A stretch of 64,000 bases of DNA from the NCBI RefSeq assembly GCF_024666525.1, contig NZ_CP088294.1, positions 1,116,001 to 1,180,000 of the forward strand, in the 5' to 3' direction. Both the position numbers and the translations under genes were made by a program. Shown piece by piece: positions 1-8,564 of the stretch. Below the pieces are notes generated by a model, which saw only the letters and a list, made by a program, of their open reading frames with translations, searched no databases and was not told the DNA's origin. Source of the DNA: Pseudomonas sp. J452. GTDB lineage: Bacteria > Pseudomonadota > Gammaproteobacteria > Pseudomonadales > Pseudomonadaceae. Every line of letters begins with the position of its first letter. Positions within the stretch are counted from its first letter, which is position 1.

Positions 1-373
1 GGCGACCCAGGTTGCGATTGAGCTGCTGATACCAGTAGGGGAAGGCGCCGAGTTCGGCGAGGTGCTCGACCTGGTTGACGAAGCCGGAGCGCAGGCTGCC
101 GCCATCGACTTCCTGCAGGGCGACCAGGTCGTAGTCACCAAGCAGGGCACCGATCTTCTGCAGATTGCCGGCCCGCCCCGGGTGCGGCAGCAGATGCTGC
201 CAGCCGCGGGTCAGGTAGTGGCGGTAACGCTCGGTGCTGATGCCGACCTGGATATTGAAACTGAGCAGGCGCAGCAGACCGCTGCATGGCGGGCCGACGG
301 AGTCCGGGCAACGACCGTTGACCTGCGGTTGGTGCAGACCGATCGAACGCCCGGAACTCCAGCGGCGCAGCAT
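1..373 (-). CDS. Endonuclease/exonuclease/phosphatase family protein (5' part only)
   Basis: The gene is cut by the left edge of the window, so only the N-terminal ~124 residues are visible. After a short N-terminal extension, the beta-strand LLRLLSFNIQVG is followed by LVALQEVDGGSLRSGF. This is the first half of the EEP (DNase I/AP-endonuclease-like) fold, with the metal-binding Glu in LQEV. EEP proteins hydrolyse phosphodiesters in nucleic acids or phospholipids; the substrate of this one cannot be told. The ATG at 371-373 lies 10 bp after the dsbA stop on the same strand, so the two are probably co-transcribed. The same dsbA-EEP pair is known in other Pseudomonas. The assignment to the superfamily is firm; the specific function is unknown. 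Confidence 0.85.
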   Translation of the reverse strand, partial: MLRRWSSGRSIGLHQPQVNGRCPDSVGPPCSGLLRLLSFNIQVGISTERYRHYLTRGWQHLLPHPGRAGNLQKIGALLGDYDLVALQEVDGGSLRSGFVNQVEHLAELGAFPYWYQQLNRNLGR

Positions 374-383
374 GATGAGTTAC

Positions 384-1028
384 TCAGCGAGCGGCACGCT
401 CTTTGTCGATAAGGTAATTGGCGACCTGCAGCAGCTGTTTCTCACCACCAGCAGAACGCACATCGAAACGGTATTTGCCGTTGACGATCAGCACCGGTAC
501 GCCCGTGATCTGATAGGCCTTGGCCAGTTGCTTGGCCTTGGCCATCTGGCCCTTCACGGCAAAGGAATTGTAGGTGTTGAGGAAGGAGTCGCGATCGACA
601 CCCTGCTCGGCGAGGAAGTCGGCCATTTCTTCCGGATCCTTCAGTTCCTTGCCTTGCTTGTGGATGGCATCGAACACGGCCTTGTGCACACGCTGCTCGA
701 CCTTCATCAGGTCCAGGGTGATGTACAGCTGGCCATGGATATCCCAGGTACGGCCGAACAGGGCCGGTACACGAGTGAAGTGGACGTCGGATGGCAGCTT
801 CTCGACCCAGGCATTGAGGGTCGGCTCGAGTTGGTAGCAATGCGGGCAACCGTACCAGAACAGTTCAACCACCTCGATCTTGCCTGGCTGGGAGACCGGG
901 ACCGGCTTCTGCAACTCGACATAGTGCTGGCCGGCCTTGACCGGTTCGGCTTCAACCGATTCGGCCTGAACACCAAAACTGAACAGGCTGAGGCTGGCGA
1001 TAGCAGCACTGAGCATCAGGTTACGCAT
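384..1028 (-). CDS. dsbA: Periplasmic thiol:disulfide interchange protein DsbA
   Basis: A 214-residue protein with a signal peptide (about residues 1-22, ending VQA). The thioredoxin-fold active site CPHC lies at residues 61-64 and the conserved cis-proline loop TGVPV at Pro178. CPHC is the classical DsbA redox motif. The protein oxidises cysteine pairs of exported proteins and is itself re-oxidised by DsbB. I chose the ATG at 1026-1028 because AAGGAG lies just upstream and the signal peptide starts there; the open frame extends further but gives no credible N-terminus. A terminator-like hairpin at 1124-1152 separates it from the cytochrome c4 gene. Length is normal for the family. Confidence 0.97.
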   Translation of the reverse strand: MRNLMLSAAIASLSLFSFGVQAESVEAEPVKAGQHYVELQKPVPVSQPGKIEVVELFWYGCPHCYQLEPTLNAWVEKLPSDVHFTRVPALFGRTWDIHGQLYITLDLMKVEQRVHKAVFDAIHKQGKELKDPEEMADFLAEQGVDRDSFLNTYNSFAVKGQMAKAKQLAKAYQITGVPVLIVNGKYRFDVRSAGGEKQLLQVANYLIDKERAAR

Positions 1029-1123
1029 GCATGACTCCTTGGCAAATGGGTGCCGCTCGGGGCGGGCCTGGGTTGGACCGGCGGCCCGGCTGCGGGTTCC
1101 GGCATTGTAGCGGCGGCGCCCAT

Positions 1124-1152
1124 AAAAAAGGGCGGCCGTAGCCACCCTTTTT
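1124..1152 (-). terminator. Terminator between cc4 and dsbA
   Basis: An inverted repeat, AAAAAGGG-GGC / GCC-CCCTTTTT, lies right after the cytochrome c4 stop codon. On the minus strand the stem is followed by a run of six T. It should end cc4 transcription. Because both flanks are A/T-rich it could work in either direction. Confidence 0.7.
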
Positions 1153-1170
1153 GCGAGCGTTCATCCGAGC

Positions 1171-1794
1171 TTAGTGCAGGCCCTGGATGTAGCTGGATAC
1201 CGCAGCGATATCCTTGTTGCTCAGCTTGGCAGCGATGGCCCGCATGATCAGCGTATCGCCATCGTTGGTGCGGTTGCCTTCGCGGAAGTCGGTCAGCTGC
1301 TTGGCCACGTAGGCGCCATGCTGGCCACCCAGCTTGGGGAAGCCGGCGGTTGCATTACCCGCGCCGTCTGGCGAGTGGCAACCGGTGCAGGCTGGCATGC
1401 CTTCTTCCAGCTTGCCGCCGCGGAACAGTTCGGCACCACGGGCAACCAGCGCCGGATCGGCAGCGCCGACACTCATGCTCTGGCTGGCGTAGTAGGCCGC
1501 GATGTCGGCCAAGTCCTGATCACTGAGGTTGGTCAGCAGACCGGTCATTTCGACGACCTGGCGCTTGCCGGACTTCACATCCTGCAGCTGCTTGAGCAGG
1601 TACTTCTCGCCCTGGCCAGCCAGTTTCGGGAAGTTCGGGGCGGCGCTGTTGCCGTCAGCCCCGTGGCACGCGCCACACACGGCGGTTTTCGTCTTGCCGG
1701 CTTCGGCATCGCCAACCAGCGCGGCGCCACCAGCAGCATATGCTGCGGAGGAGAGGCCCAGGCTCAACAGCAGAGTCACGAGTACTTTGTTCAT
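1171..1794 (-). CDS. cc4: Dihaem cytochrome c4
   Basis: A 207-residue periplasmic protein with a signal peptide (1-20, ending AYA) and two tandem class I cytochrome c domains. The haem-binding motifs are CGACH (40-44) and CTGCH (136-140). Two domains of about 90 residues joined by a short linker is the c4 signature. Cytochrome c4 passes electrons from the bc1 complex to terminal oxidases such as the aa3 and cbb3 enzymes; an aa3 oxidase operon is encoded later in this window. It lies 44 bp downstream of another c-type cytochrome gene in the same direction, so the two are likely co-transcribed. Confidence 0.95.
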   Translation of the reverse strand: MNKVLVTLLLSLGLSSAAYAAGGAALVGDAEAGKTKTAVCGACHGADGNSAAPNFPKLAGQGEKYLLKQLQDVKSGKRQVVEMTGLLTNLSDQDLADIAAYYASQSMSVGAADPALVARGAELFRGGKLEEGMPACTGCHSPDGAGNATAGFPKLGGQHGAYVAKQLTDFREGNRTNDGDTLIMRAIAAKLSNKDIAAVSSYIQGLH

Positions 1795-1838
1795 CAGCTA
1801 ATCCAATAACGGCTAGAGGTAAAAGAGTTTCTGCGGGA

Positions 1839-2132
1839 TTACTCGCTCATCACCTTGATGACGGCCTGGTAGTCCTCTGCAGTGCAGTCCATGCACAAAC
1901 CACGCGGTGGCATGGCAGTCAAACCATTGGTCACGCTGGCTACCAGCGCGTCCATGCCCTTGGCCAGACGTGGCTCCCAGGCTGCCTTGTCGCCACGCTT
2001 GGGCGCCGTTGGCAATTGTCCATCGTGGCAGGCCGCGCACGCCTTGGCGTATACCGCCTCGGCATCCTGTGCAGCCTGTACATTAGCGGACAGGGCGCAA
2101 AGTGCAGCTACTGCGATCAATACTTTTTTCAT
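1839..2132 (-). CDS. Small c5-like monohaem cytochrome c
   Basis: A 97-residue exported protein (signal peptide 1-20, ending VQA) with one haem motif CAACH at 32-36 and a likely axial methionine in AMPPRG (Met74). The extra pair C80-x-x-C83 fits the second disulfide found in cytochrome c5-type proteins. It probably serves as a soluble or membrane-associated electron carrier in the periplasm, with cytochrome c4 encoded just downstream. This c5-like/c4 pair next to dsbA and engB is conserved in Pseudomonas. The electron-transfer partner is inferred only. Confidence 0.88.
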   Translation of the reverse strand: MKKVLIAVAALCALSANVQAAQDAEAVYAKACAACHDGQLPTAPKRGDKAAWEPRLAKGMDALVASVTNGLTAMPPRGLCMDCTAEDYQAVIKVMSE

Positions 2133-2313
2133 GGGCCAACCTCATCAGGTTGGGAACGATCTGCGTTCTATCGCGCAGCTGATTTGTTCGTTCCCGGAAC
2201 AACGGACGGGACAAAGCGCACACAAAATCTGCGGCATTATATACTGGCGTCGCTGAAACGGAAGCGACACCATGCCGCGCCTCACGCGGCGCCCGCCCCA
2301 ACCGGAACCTCCC

Positions 2314-2964
2314 ATGCAACCCAAGAATCCCATCATCGGTCTGTGCCAACAGGCTACGTTCATGATCAGTGCGGCCAAGGTCGACCAGTGCCCGCCAGAC
2401 GAAGGCTATGAAGTGGCCTTCGCCGGGCGCTCCAACGCCGGCAAGTCGAGTGCGCTGAACACCCTGACCCATGCCAACCTGGCGCGCACCTCGAAGACAC
2501 CGGGCCGCACTCAGCTGCTCAACTTCTTCACCCTGGACGAAGAACGCCGCCTGGTCGACCTGCCCGGTTATGGCTATGCCAAGGTGCCAATCCCGCTCAA
2601 GCAGCACTGGCAGCGCCACCTGGAAGCCTACCTGAGCAGCCGCGAGAGCCTGGTCGGGCTGATCCTGATGATGGATATCCGCCATCCGCTGACCGAGTTC
2701 GACCGCATGATGCTCGACTGGTCAAAGGCCAGCCACATGCCGCTGCACATTCTGCTGACCAAGGCCGACAAGCTGACCTTCGGCGCCGCCAAGAACGCCC
2801 TGCTCAAGGTGCGTCAGGATATCCACAAGGGCTGGGGCACAGACGCCAGCATCCAGCTGTTCTCGGCACCCAAGCGCCAAGGCGTCGAGGAAGCGCAGGC
2901 CGTGCTGGCTGGCTGGATGGGGCTGCTCGAGGAAGCCGAAGACGATCAAGCGTCGGCCGAGTAA
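2314..2964 (+). CDS. engB: Ribosome biogenesis GTPase EngB (YsxC/YihA)
   Basis: A 216-residue TRAFAC GTPase. The G1 loop GRSNAGKSS starts at residue 38, G3 is DLPGYGYAK and G4 is TKADKL. EngB proteins assist late 50S subunit assembly and are usually essential. The ATG at 2314 gives the N-terminus typical of pseudomonad homologues (M-x-x-KNPIIGL). An in-frame ATG at 2272 has a better-looking GGAAG upstream and would add 14 proline/arginine-rich residues, so the start is not certain. It is divergent from the cytochrome genes and convergent with the small RNA and polA. Confidence 0.95.
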   Translation: MQPKNPIIGLCQQATFMISAAKVDQCPPDEGYEVAFAGRSNAGKSSALNTLTHANLARTSKTPGRTQLLNFFTLDEERRLVDLPGYGYAKVPIPLKQHWQRHLEAYLSSRESLVGLILMMDIRHPLTEFDRMMLDWSKASHMPLHILLTKADKLTFGAAKNALLKVRQDIHKGWGTDASIQLFSAPKRQGVEEAQAVLAGWMGLLEEAEDDQASAE

Positions 2965-3003
2965 GTACCGGCCAGAAGCGTCTCTGCCAAGGATGCTGCA
3001 GAT

Positions 3004-3048
3004 AAAAAAAGCCCCGGGCTTCGTATGGGGAGGGAGAAGTCCGGGGCT
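3004..3048 (-). terminator. Rho-independent terminator of ErsA
   Basis: The stem AGCCCCGG / CCGGGGCT encloses a C-rich loop and is followed on the minus strand by seven T (3010-3004). It would also stop any read-through from polA and faces the end of engB. Confidence 0.85.
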
Positions 3049-3131
3049 CAATTCTGAACCGCTAGGGCGGGGTTCAGAGATCTGCCAACACTAGAACACA
3101 CATAGGAGCATCGAAGGGCTGATGCCATTCG
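3004..3131 (-). ncRNA. ersA: ErsA-type small RNA (Spot 42 position, engB-polA)
   Basis: The 304-bp gap between engB and polA holds no protein gene. On the minus strand a sigma-22-like promoter is followed about 128 nt later by a strong rho-independent terminator. The implied RNA contains an internal hairpin CTGAACC / GGTTCAG and a terminator hairpin AGCCCCGG / CCGGGGCT whose loop is C/U-rich (CTTCTCCCTCCCC), followed by seven U. In P. aeruginosa the 132-nt Hfq-dependent sRNA ErsA is encoded in exactly this gap and is AlgU-controlled; E. coli Spot 42 has the same position. Position, length, orientation, promoter class and pyrimidine-rich loop all agree. The 5' end is inferred from the promoter, not measured. 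Confidence 0.82.
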
Positions 3132-3136
3132 TAATC

Positions 3137-3164
3137 TCTGACCGGTGTCGGAAGTGGATAGTTC
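3137..3164 (-). promoter_or_regulatory. Candidate AlgU (sigma-22/RpoE) promoter of ErsA
   Basis: On the minus strand, GAACTA (3164-3159) is separated by exactly 17 nt from TCAGA (3141-3137). The AlgU/RpoE consensus is GAACTT-N16/17-TCtgA. The match places transcription start near 3131, which gives an RNA of the right length to the terminator. Confidence 0.72.
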
Positions 3165-3268
3165 AGCGATTTTTTAAATCGCATTGCGATAAGCAATGAT
3201 TTGAAAGACTGAAACGAACTAAAAATCTGGCGAGCTGCGACTCCATGCCGCAGCCCCTGACCAGGCAA

Positions 3269-6091
3269 TCAGTGTGCTTCGTCCCAGTTGTCACCCACCC
3301 CAGCCTCGACCAGCAGCGGCACATCCAGCTCGGCGGCACCGCTCATCAACGGCAGCAGGCCAGCCTTGAGCGCCTCGATCTGCTCTTCGCGCACCTCCAG
3401 CACCAGTTCGTCGTGTACCTGCAGGATCACCTTGGCATCCAGGCCACAGGTGCCCAGCCAGCTGTCCACGGCGACCATCGCCCGTTTCATGATGTCCGCC
3501 GCGGTGCCCTGCATCGGCGCGTTGATCGCGGTGCGTTCGGCGCCCTTGCGCAGCGACGGGTTCTTCGCATGGATATCCGGCAGGTACAGACGGCGGCCGA
3601 ACAGGGTCTCGACATAACCCTGCTGCGAGGCCTGCTCGCGGGTGCGCTCCATGTAGGCCAGCACCCCGGGATAGCGGGCGAAATACACGTCGATGTAAGC
3701 CTGCGCCTGCTTGCGGTCACAACCGATCTGCTTGGCCAGGCCGAAGGCGCTCATGCCATAGATCAGGCCGAAGTTGATCGCCTTGGCACTGCGGCGCTGG
3801 TCGTTGGTCACTTCGTCGAGGGCCACGCCGAACACTTCGGCGGCGGTCGCCTTGTGCACATCGCGGCCGTGGCGGAAGGCATCCAGCAGGCCTTCGTCCT
3901 GGGCCAGGTGGGCCATGATGCGCAGCTCGATCTGCGAGTAGTCCGCCGCCAGCAGCTTGTAGCCCTTGGGCGCGATAAACGCCTGGCGGATGCGCCGGCC
4001 CTCGGCGGTGCGGATCGGGATGTTCTGCAGGTTCGGGTCGGTCGAGGACAAGCGCCCGGTAGCGGTGACGGCCTGGTGGTAGCTGGTGTGGATGCGCCCG
4101 GTGCGCGGGTTGATCTGCTCCGGCAGGCGGTCGGTGTAGGTGCTCTTCAGCTTGCTCAGGGAGCGGTACTGCATCAGCACCTTGGGCAGTTCGTAGTCCT
4201 GCTCGGCCAGCTCGGCGAGCACCGCCTCGGCGGTGGAGGCCTGGCCGGTGGCAGTTTTGCTGATGATCGGCAGGCCAAGTTTCTCGTAGAGAATCGCGCC
4301 GAGCTGCTTGGGCGAACCCAGGTTGAACTCCTCGCCGGCGATGGCGAAGGCCTGGCGCTCCAGCTCGACCAGGCGCTCGCCCAGTTCGACGCTGTGCTGG
4401 CCAAGCAGCTTGGCGTCGACCAACGCGCCCTGGCGTTCGATACGCGCCAGCACCGGCACCAGCGGCATCTCGATCTCGCGCAGCACCTTGGCCAGGGTCG
4501 GGGTTTCCTGCAATTTGGCCCACAGCGTCTGGTGTAGGCGCAGGGTCACGTCGGCATCTTCCGCCGCGTAGGGGCCGGCCTGCTCCAGGGCGATCTGGTC
4601 GAAGGTAAGCTGCTTGGCACCTTTGCCGGCGATGTCCTCGAAGCGGATGGTGCTGTGATCAAGGTACTTCAGCGCCAGGCTGTCCATGTCGTGACGGGTC
4701 GCCGTCGAGCCGAGCACATAGGATTCGAGCATGGTGTCGAAGGCCACGCCCTGCACCATGATCGGCGTCGAGGCGTTGGCCAGTACGCTCATGTCGTACT
4801 TGGCGTGCTGGCCGACCTTGGCCTTGGCCGGGTCTTCGAGCAGCGGCTTGAGTGCGCGCAGCACCGCGTCGCGATCCAGCTGCGCCGGCACGCCCATGTA
4901 GGAGTGGGCCAGCGGCACATAGGCCGCCTCGCCGGCCTCGACGGCGAAGGACACGCCGACCACTTGGGCCTGCTGCGGGTCGAGGCTGGTGGTTTCGGTA
5001 TCGAAAGCGATCAGCTCGGCCTGCTCCAGCTTCTGCAGCCAGGCATCGAACCGGGCCTGCTCCAGCACGGTTTCGTAGCGCGTGTCGCTGGCGGCCGGCT
5101 GCTCCTGCTGTTGCTCCTCGACTTCAGCGGCGGCCGGCTCGGGCTCATCGAACAGCCCGCCGCTGCTCACGACTGGCTTGGCCGCTACCTTGGCCGCCGG
5201 TTTGCTGCGCGCCTGCTCGCGCTGCAGCTCATCCAGCCAGCTCCTGAATTCCAGCTCGGTATAGAGCGTGGTCAGCGCCGCGCGATCCGGCTCGCCCGGA
5301 TGCAGGTCATCGACGCCGACCTCCAGCTCGACATCCAGCTTGATGGTCGCCAGCTGGTAGGACAGGTAGGCCATGTCCTTGTGTTCGGCGAGCTTGGCCG
5401 GCAGGGTCTTGGCGCCGCGGATCGGCAGCTCCGGCACCTTGTCGAGGTTGGCGTAGAGCACATCGAGGCCACCGCCGATGCCGACCAGCAGGCCCAGCGC
5501 GGTCTTCTCGCCAACGCCCGGCACGCCGGGAATGTTGTCGACCTTGTCGCCCATCAGCGCCAGGTAGTCGATGATCAGCTCAGGACCGACACCGAACTTC
5601 TCTTTCACGCCATCCACGTCGTAGACGCTTCCGGTCATGGTGTTGACCAGAGTAACGTGCGGGCAGACCAGCTGCGCCATGTCCTTGTCGCCGGTGGAGA
5701 TCACCACGTCGCGGCCCAGCGCGGCGGTCTGCCGGGCCAGGGTGCCAATCACGTCGTCAGCCTCGACGCCTTCGACGCACAGCAGCGGATAACCGAGGGC
5801 GCGCACGCTGGCATGCAGCGGCTCGACCTGGCCACGCAGCTCCTCCGGCATCGGCGGGCGGTTGGCCTTGTACTCGGCGAACATGGCATCGCGGAAGGTC
5901 CCGCCCTTGGCGTCGAAGACCACCGCGAAGGGGCTATGCGGGTATTGCTTGCGCAGGCTCTTGAGCATGTTCAACACGCCCTTCACCGCGCCGGTCTGCA
6001 GGCCCTTGGAAGTGGCCAGCGGCGGCAGGGCATGGAAGGCGCGGTATAGATAAGAAGAACCGTCGACCAGAACCAGAGGGGCGTTAGACAT
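3269..6091 (-). CDS. polA: DNA polymerase I
   Basis: A 940-residue protein with the full three-domain layout. The 5'-3' exonuclease occupies about residues 1-290 ([29 protein letters not shown]). The 3'-5' proofreading exonuclease follows, with its DxE intact in [10 protein letters not shown]. The family A polymerase domain carries DYSQIELRI and [11 protein letters not shown] low-complexity Ala/Pro/Glu linker near residues 285-340 joins the first two. It fills gaps and removes RNA primers in replication and repair. I start at the ATG (6089-6091) matching homologues; a TTG four codons upstream is also possible and sits nearer the AAAAGG-like ribosome site. Confidence 0.97.
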   Translation of the reverse strand: MSNAPLVLVDGSSYLYRAFHALPPLATSKGLQTGAVKGVLNMLKSLRKQYPHSPFAVVFDAKGGTFRDAMFAEYKANRPPMPEELRGQVEPLHASVRALGYPLLCVEGVEADDVIGTLARQTAALGRDVVISTGDKDMAQLVCPHVTLVNTMTGSVYDVDGVKEKFGVGPELIIDYLALMGDKVDNIPGVPGVGEKTALGLLVGIGGGLDVLYANLDKVPELPIRGAKTLPAKLAEHKDMAYLSYQLATIKLDVELEVGVDDLHPGEPDRAALTTLYTELEFRSWLDELQREQARSKPAAKVAAKPVVSSGGLFDEPEPAAAEVEEQQQEQPAASDTRYETVLEQARFDAWLQKLEQAELIAFDTETTSLDPQQAQVVGVSFAVEAGEAAYVPLAHSYMGVPAQLDRDAVLRALKPLLEDPAKAKVGQHAKYDMSVLANASTPIMVQGVAFDTMLESYVLGSTATRHDMDSLALKYLDHSTIRFEDIAGKGAKQLTFDQIALEQAGPYAAEDADVTLRLHQTLWAKLQETPTLAKVLREIEMPLVPVLARIERQGALVDAKLLGQHSVELGERLVELERQAFAIAGEEFNLGSPKQLGAILYEKLGLPIISKTATGQASTAEAVLAELAEQDYELPKVLMQYRSLSKLKSTYTDRLPEQINPRTGRIHTSYHQAVTATGRLSSTDPNLQNIPIRTAEGRRIRQAFIAPKGYKLLAADYSQIELRIMAHLAQDEGLLDAFRHGRDVHKATAAEVFGVALDEVTNDQRRSAKAINFGLIYGMSAFGLAKQIGCDRKQAQAYIDVYFARYPGVLAYMERTREQASQQGYVETLFGRRLYLPDIHAKNPSLRKGAERTAINAPMQGTAADIMKRAMVAVDSWLGTCGLDAKVILQVHDELVLEVREEQIEALKAGLLPLMSGAAELDVPLLVEAGVGDNWDEAH

Positions 6092-6165
6092 GCGCAGGAT
6101 CAACCTTTTCCTGAGGGCCGGGGTTAAACTGAACCGACCATTGACGACAAAGGGACAAGGTTACC

Positions 6166-6453
6166 ATGCGCGTATTCAACCGCCTGATTCTCACCGGCCT
6201 GCTAGCCATCAGCCCGCTGTATGCGCTAGCCGCCGACGATGCGCCGAGCGCCGATCCGGATGTAACCATCCGCCAGGATGGCGACAAGACCATCACCGAA
6301 TACCGGCAGAACGGTTTCCTCTATGCCATCAAGGTCACCCCGAAAGGCGGCAAGCCCTACTTCCTGGTGCGTGCCGACGGCAGCGAAGGCAACTTCATCC
6401 GCTCCGACCAGCCGGACATGCTGATTCCCGCCTGGGAAATCTTTAAGTGGTAA
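6166..6453 (+). CDS. DUF2782 family exported protein
   Basis: A 95-residue protein with a signal peptide (about 1-22, ending ALA). The compact domain following contains DVTIRQDGDKTITEYRQNG and ends in PDMLIPAWEIFKW, the pattern of the DUF2782 family. No function is established for that family. It is divergent from polA and lies directly upstream of thrB (53 bp), as in other pseudomonads, so co-transcription with thrB is likely. Confidence 0.85.
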   Translation: MRVFNRLILTGLLAISPLYALAADDAPSADPDVTIRQDGDKTITEYRQNGFLYAIKVTPKGGKPYFLVRADGSEGNFIRSDQPDMLIPAWEIFKW

Positions 6454-6506
6454 ACCACCGGGCAGCCGGCCAACCACCTGCCCCCTGACAAACGGACGCG
6501 CATGCC

Positions 6507-7457
6507 ATGTCGGTCTTCACCCCCCTGGAACGCCACGAACTGGAAGCCTTTCTCGAGCCCTACGGGCTGGGGCGGCTGAAGGACTTCCAGGGCATCAGCG
6601 CCGGCACCGAGAACAGCAACTTCTTCGTCAGCCTGGAAGCTGGTGAATATGTGCTGACCCTGGTCGAGCGCGGCCCACGGGCCGACATGCCGTTCTTCAT
6701 CGACCTGCTCGAACGCCTGCACCAGGCCGGCCTGCCGGTGCCCTACGCGGTGCCGATGCAAAACGGCGAAGCCCTCGGCGAACTGGCGGAAAAACCGGCG
6801 ATCCTGCAACCGCGCCTGGCCGGCAAGCACATCAGCCAGCCCAACGCCCACCACTGCGCAGAGATCGGCAGCTGGCTGGCGCGCCTGCACCTGGCCACCC
6901 GCGACAATATCCTAGAACGGCGCAGCGACCGCGGCCTCGACTGGATGCTCGAAGAAGGCCCAATGCTGGCCCTGGAGCTGCACGACGAGCAGGTGCCGTT
7001 GCTGCGCGACAGCCTGCACGAAGTGGCCGAACTGAAGGCGCGCATCCTCGCCCTACCGCGCGCCAACCTGCACGCCGACCTGTTCCGCGACAACGCGCTG
7101 TTCGACGGCAACCAGCTGGCCGGGGTGATCGACTTCTACAACGCCTGCGCGGGGCCGATGCTCTACGACCTGGCGATCACCCTCAACGACTGGTGCTCGC
7201 AGGCCGACGACAGCCTCGACCTGCCGCGCGCCCGCGCCCTGCTCGGCGCCTACGCCGCGCTACGGCCATTCACCCGCAGCGAAGCCGAGCTGTGGCCGGC
7301 CATGCTGCGCATCGCCTGCCTGCGCTTCTGGCTGTCCCGGTTGATCGCCGCGCGGCGCTTCCAGGGTCGTGATGTGCTGGTCAAGGACCCCAGCGAGTTC
7401 CAGCGCCGCCTGGCGCAGCGCCAGCAGGTCAACCTGGCGCTGCCCTTCGCTCTCTGA
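6507..7457 (+). CDS. thrB: Homoserine kinase (ThrB, aminoglycoside-phosphotransferase fold)
   Basis: A 316-residue protein of the APH/choline-kinase-like homoserine kinase family, not the GHMP-type ThrB of E. coli. It has the nucleotide-loop region GTENSNFFVS, the Brenner-type catalytic motif NLHADLFRDN and the metal-binding GVIDFYNA. It phosphorylates L-homoserine in threonine synthesis. Location between the DUF2782 gene and the znu locus matches the gene annotated thrB in pseudomonads. The open frame ends just before a REP-like palindrome that may protect or terminate the transcript. Confidence 0.92.
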   Translation: MSVFTPLERHELEAFLEPYGLGRLKDFQGISAGTENSNFFVSLEAGEYVLTLVERGPRADMPFFIDLLERLHQAGLPVPYAVPMQNGEALGELAEKPAILQPRLAGKHISQPNAHHCAEIGSWLARLHLATRDNILERRSDRGLDWMLEEGPMLALELHDEQVPLLRDSLHEVAELKARILALPRANLHADLFRDNALFDGNQLAGVIDFYNACAGPMLYDLAITLNDWCSQADDSLDLPRARALLGAYAALRPFTRSEAELWPAMLRIACLRFWLSRLIAARRFQGRDVLVKDPSEFQRRLAQRQQVNLALPFAL

Positions 7458-7471
7458 GCCGCGACCACCAG

Positions 7472-7534
7472 GTAGCCCGGACTTCAGTCCGGGGCCAGCT
7501 GGCGCCTCCATTCCCGGACTGAAGTCCGGGCTAC
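7472..7534. repeat. REP-like palindrome, family 1 (copy a)
   Basis: Two arms of about 21 nt, gTAGCCCGGACTTCAGTCCGGG and its near-perfect reverse complement, are separated by a ~20-nt GC-rich spacer (ggccagctggcgcctcca). It lies between the convergent genes thrB and znuA. The outer arms resemble the copies at 14773 and 32850, but the inner loop letters differ (cttcag instead of tgcaat). Confidence 0.8.
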
Positions 7535-7592
7535 GGAATGGATGCCAGGCCTGCGCAGCCGACGCTCCCTGCACCGGGTAACGCTTCGGCGG

Positions 7593-8501
7593 CTACAGGC
7601 TTTCCAGGCAGCCGGCCAGCTCGCTGGCCAAGTCTTCCAGCAACTGCTCGTAGCTCTGCGCCGAGGCGCCCAGGGCATCCATTTCCGCCAGTTTGACCGG
7701 CAGGCCGGCGCTCAGGGTTTGCGCCAGGCGCGGGCGCAGCGGCGGCTCGCTGAACACGCAGCTCGGCCCGGCCGCCTGCAGGCGCTCACGCATCGCCGCC
7801 ACGTGCCGCGCCCCCGGCTGCACCTCGGCGGCCACGCTGAATACGCCGGCGTGCTTGAGGCCATAGGCGGCCTCGAAGTAATCGTAAGCCTCGTGGAAGA
7901 CGAAGTAGGGCTTGTCGGCCACCTTGCCCAGACGCGCATGCAGGCGTTGGTCGAGAGCATCCAGGCGCGCTTCGAAGGCGGTCAGGTTGCTCTGGTAACG
8001 GGCGGCATTCGCCGGATCGGCCTGAGCCAGGTCGGCAGCCATCTTCGCTGCTATCACCTTGGCGTTGTGCGGCAGCAGCCAGAGGTGGGCGTCCAGGGTG
8101 CCGGGGCGGTGATCGTGGTCGTGCTCGTCGTGGCCATGCTCATCGTGGCCGTGCTCGTCGCTCTCTGGCTTGGAAAAGTGGCGCAGCTGCAGGCCGGGCA
8201 AGCCCTGCAGCGCCACGCTCGGCAGACTGCGCGCCTGCAGTACGCGCGGCAGGAAGCTCTCCATGTCCGGGCCGATCCAGTACAGCAGGGTCACGCTCTG
8301 CACCCGCCGCACATCCGACGGACGCAGGGCGAAACGATGCGGCGAGGCACCCGGCGGCAGCAGCACGGTTGGCGTGCCGACACCCTCCTGCACCGCGGCG
8401 GCGATCAGCTGCAACGGCTTGATGCTGGTCAGCAGCTGCACTTCGGCGCGGGCGGAGAGGGAAAACAGGCACAGCAGGACAACAGCGGAAAGACGCGACA
8501 C
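7593..8501 (-). CDS. znuA: Zinc ABC transporter, periplasmic zinc-binding protein ZnuA
   Basis: A 302-residue cluster A-I/TroA-type solute-binding protein. It has a signal peptide (ending ARA at residue 19), PPGASPH with ligand His55, a His/Asp-rich loop at about 114-131 (DEHGHDEHGHDEHDHDH), and further ligand histidines at DAHLW and VFHEAYDYF. The His-rich loop is characteristic of zinc-specific members. It delivers Zn(II) to ZnuB/ZnuC, encoded divergently. I chose the GTG at 8501 because it begins the signal peptide. An upstream GTG (8549) has a GAGGA-like site but would put the Zur operator inside the coding region. Confidence 0.94.
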   Translation of the reverse strand: MSRLSAVVLLCLFSLSARAEVQLLTSIKPLQLIAAAVQEGVGTPTVLLPPGASPHRFALRPSDVRRVQSVTLLYWIGPDMESFLPRVLQARSLPSVALQGLPGLQLRHFSKPESDEHGHDEHGHDEHDHDHRPGTLDAHLWLLPHNAKVIAAKMAADLAQADPANAARYQSNLTAFEARLDALDQRLHARLGKVADKPYFVFHEAYDYFEAAYGLKHAGVFSVAAEVQPGARHVAAMRERLQAAGPSCVFSEPPLRPRLAQTLSAGLPVKLAEMDALGASAQSYEQLLEDLASELAGCLESL

Positions 8502-8526
8502 GACGGCAAGACTCGGCGGGCAAAGA

Positions 8527-8539
8527 GTTATAGAATAAC
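8527..8539. promoter_or_regulatory. Zur box between znuA and zur
   Basis: GTTATAGAATAAC is a 13-nt near-perfect palindrome and matches the core of the gammaproteobacterial Zur operator (GTTATAnTATAAC). It sits midway between the divergent znuA and zur-znuC-znuB units, where Zn-loaded Zur would repress both. Confidence 0.85.
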
Positions 8540-8564
8540 GTCTCTTCACCCGGACGTCCTCGTC

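Noticed and set aside
3074..3268. Small minus-strand ORF of 64 codons between polA and the sRNA
   Set aside because: It overlaps the sRNA promoter and 5' part, lacks a ribosome site and has no homology-like pattern.
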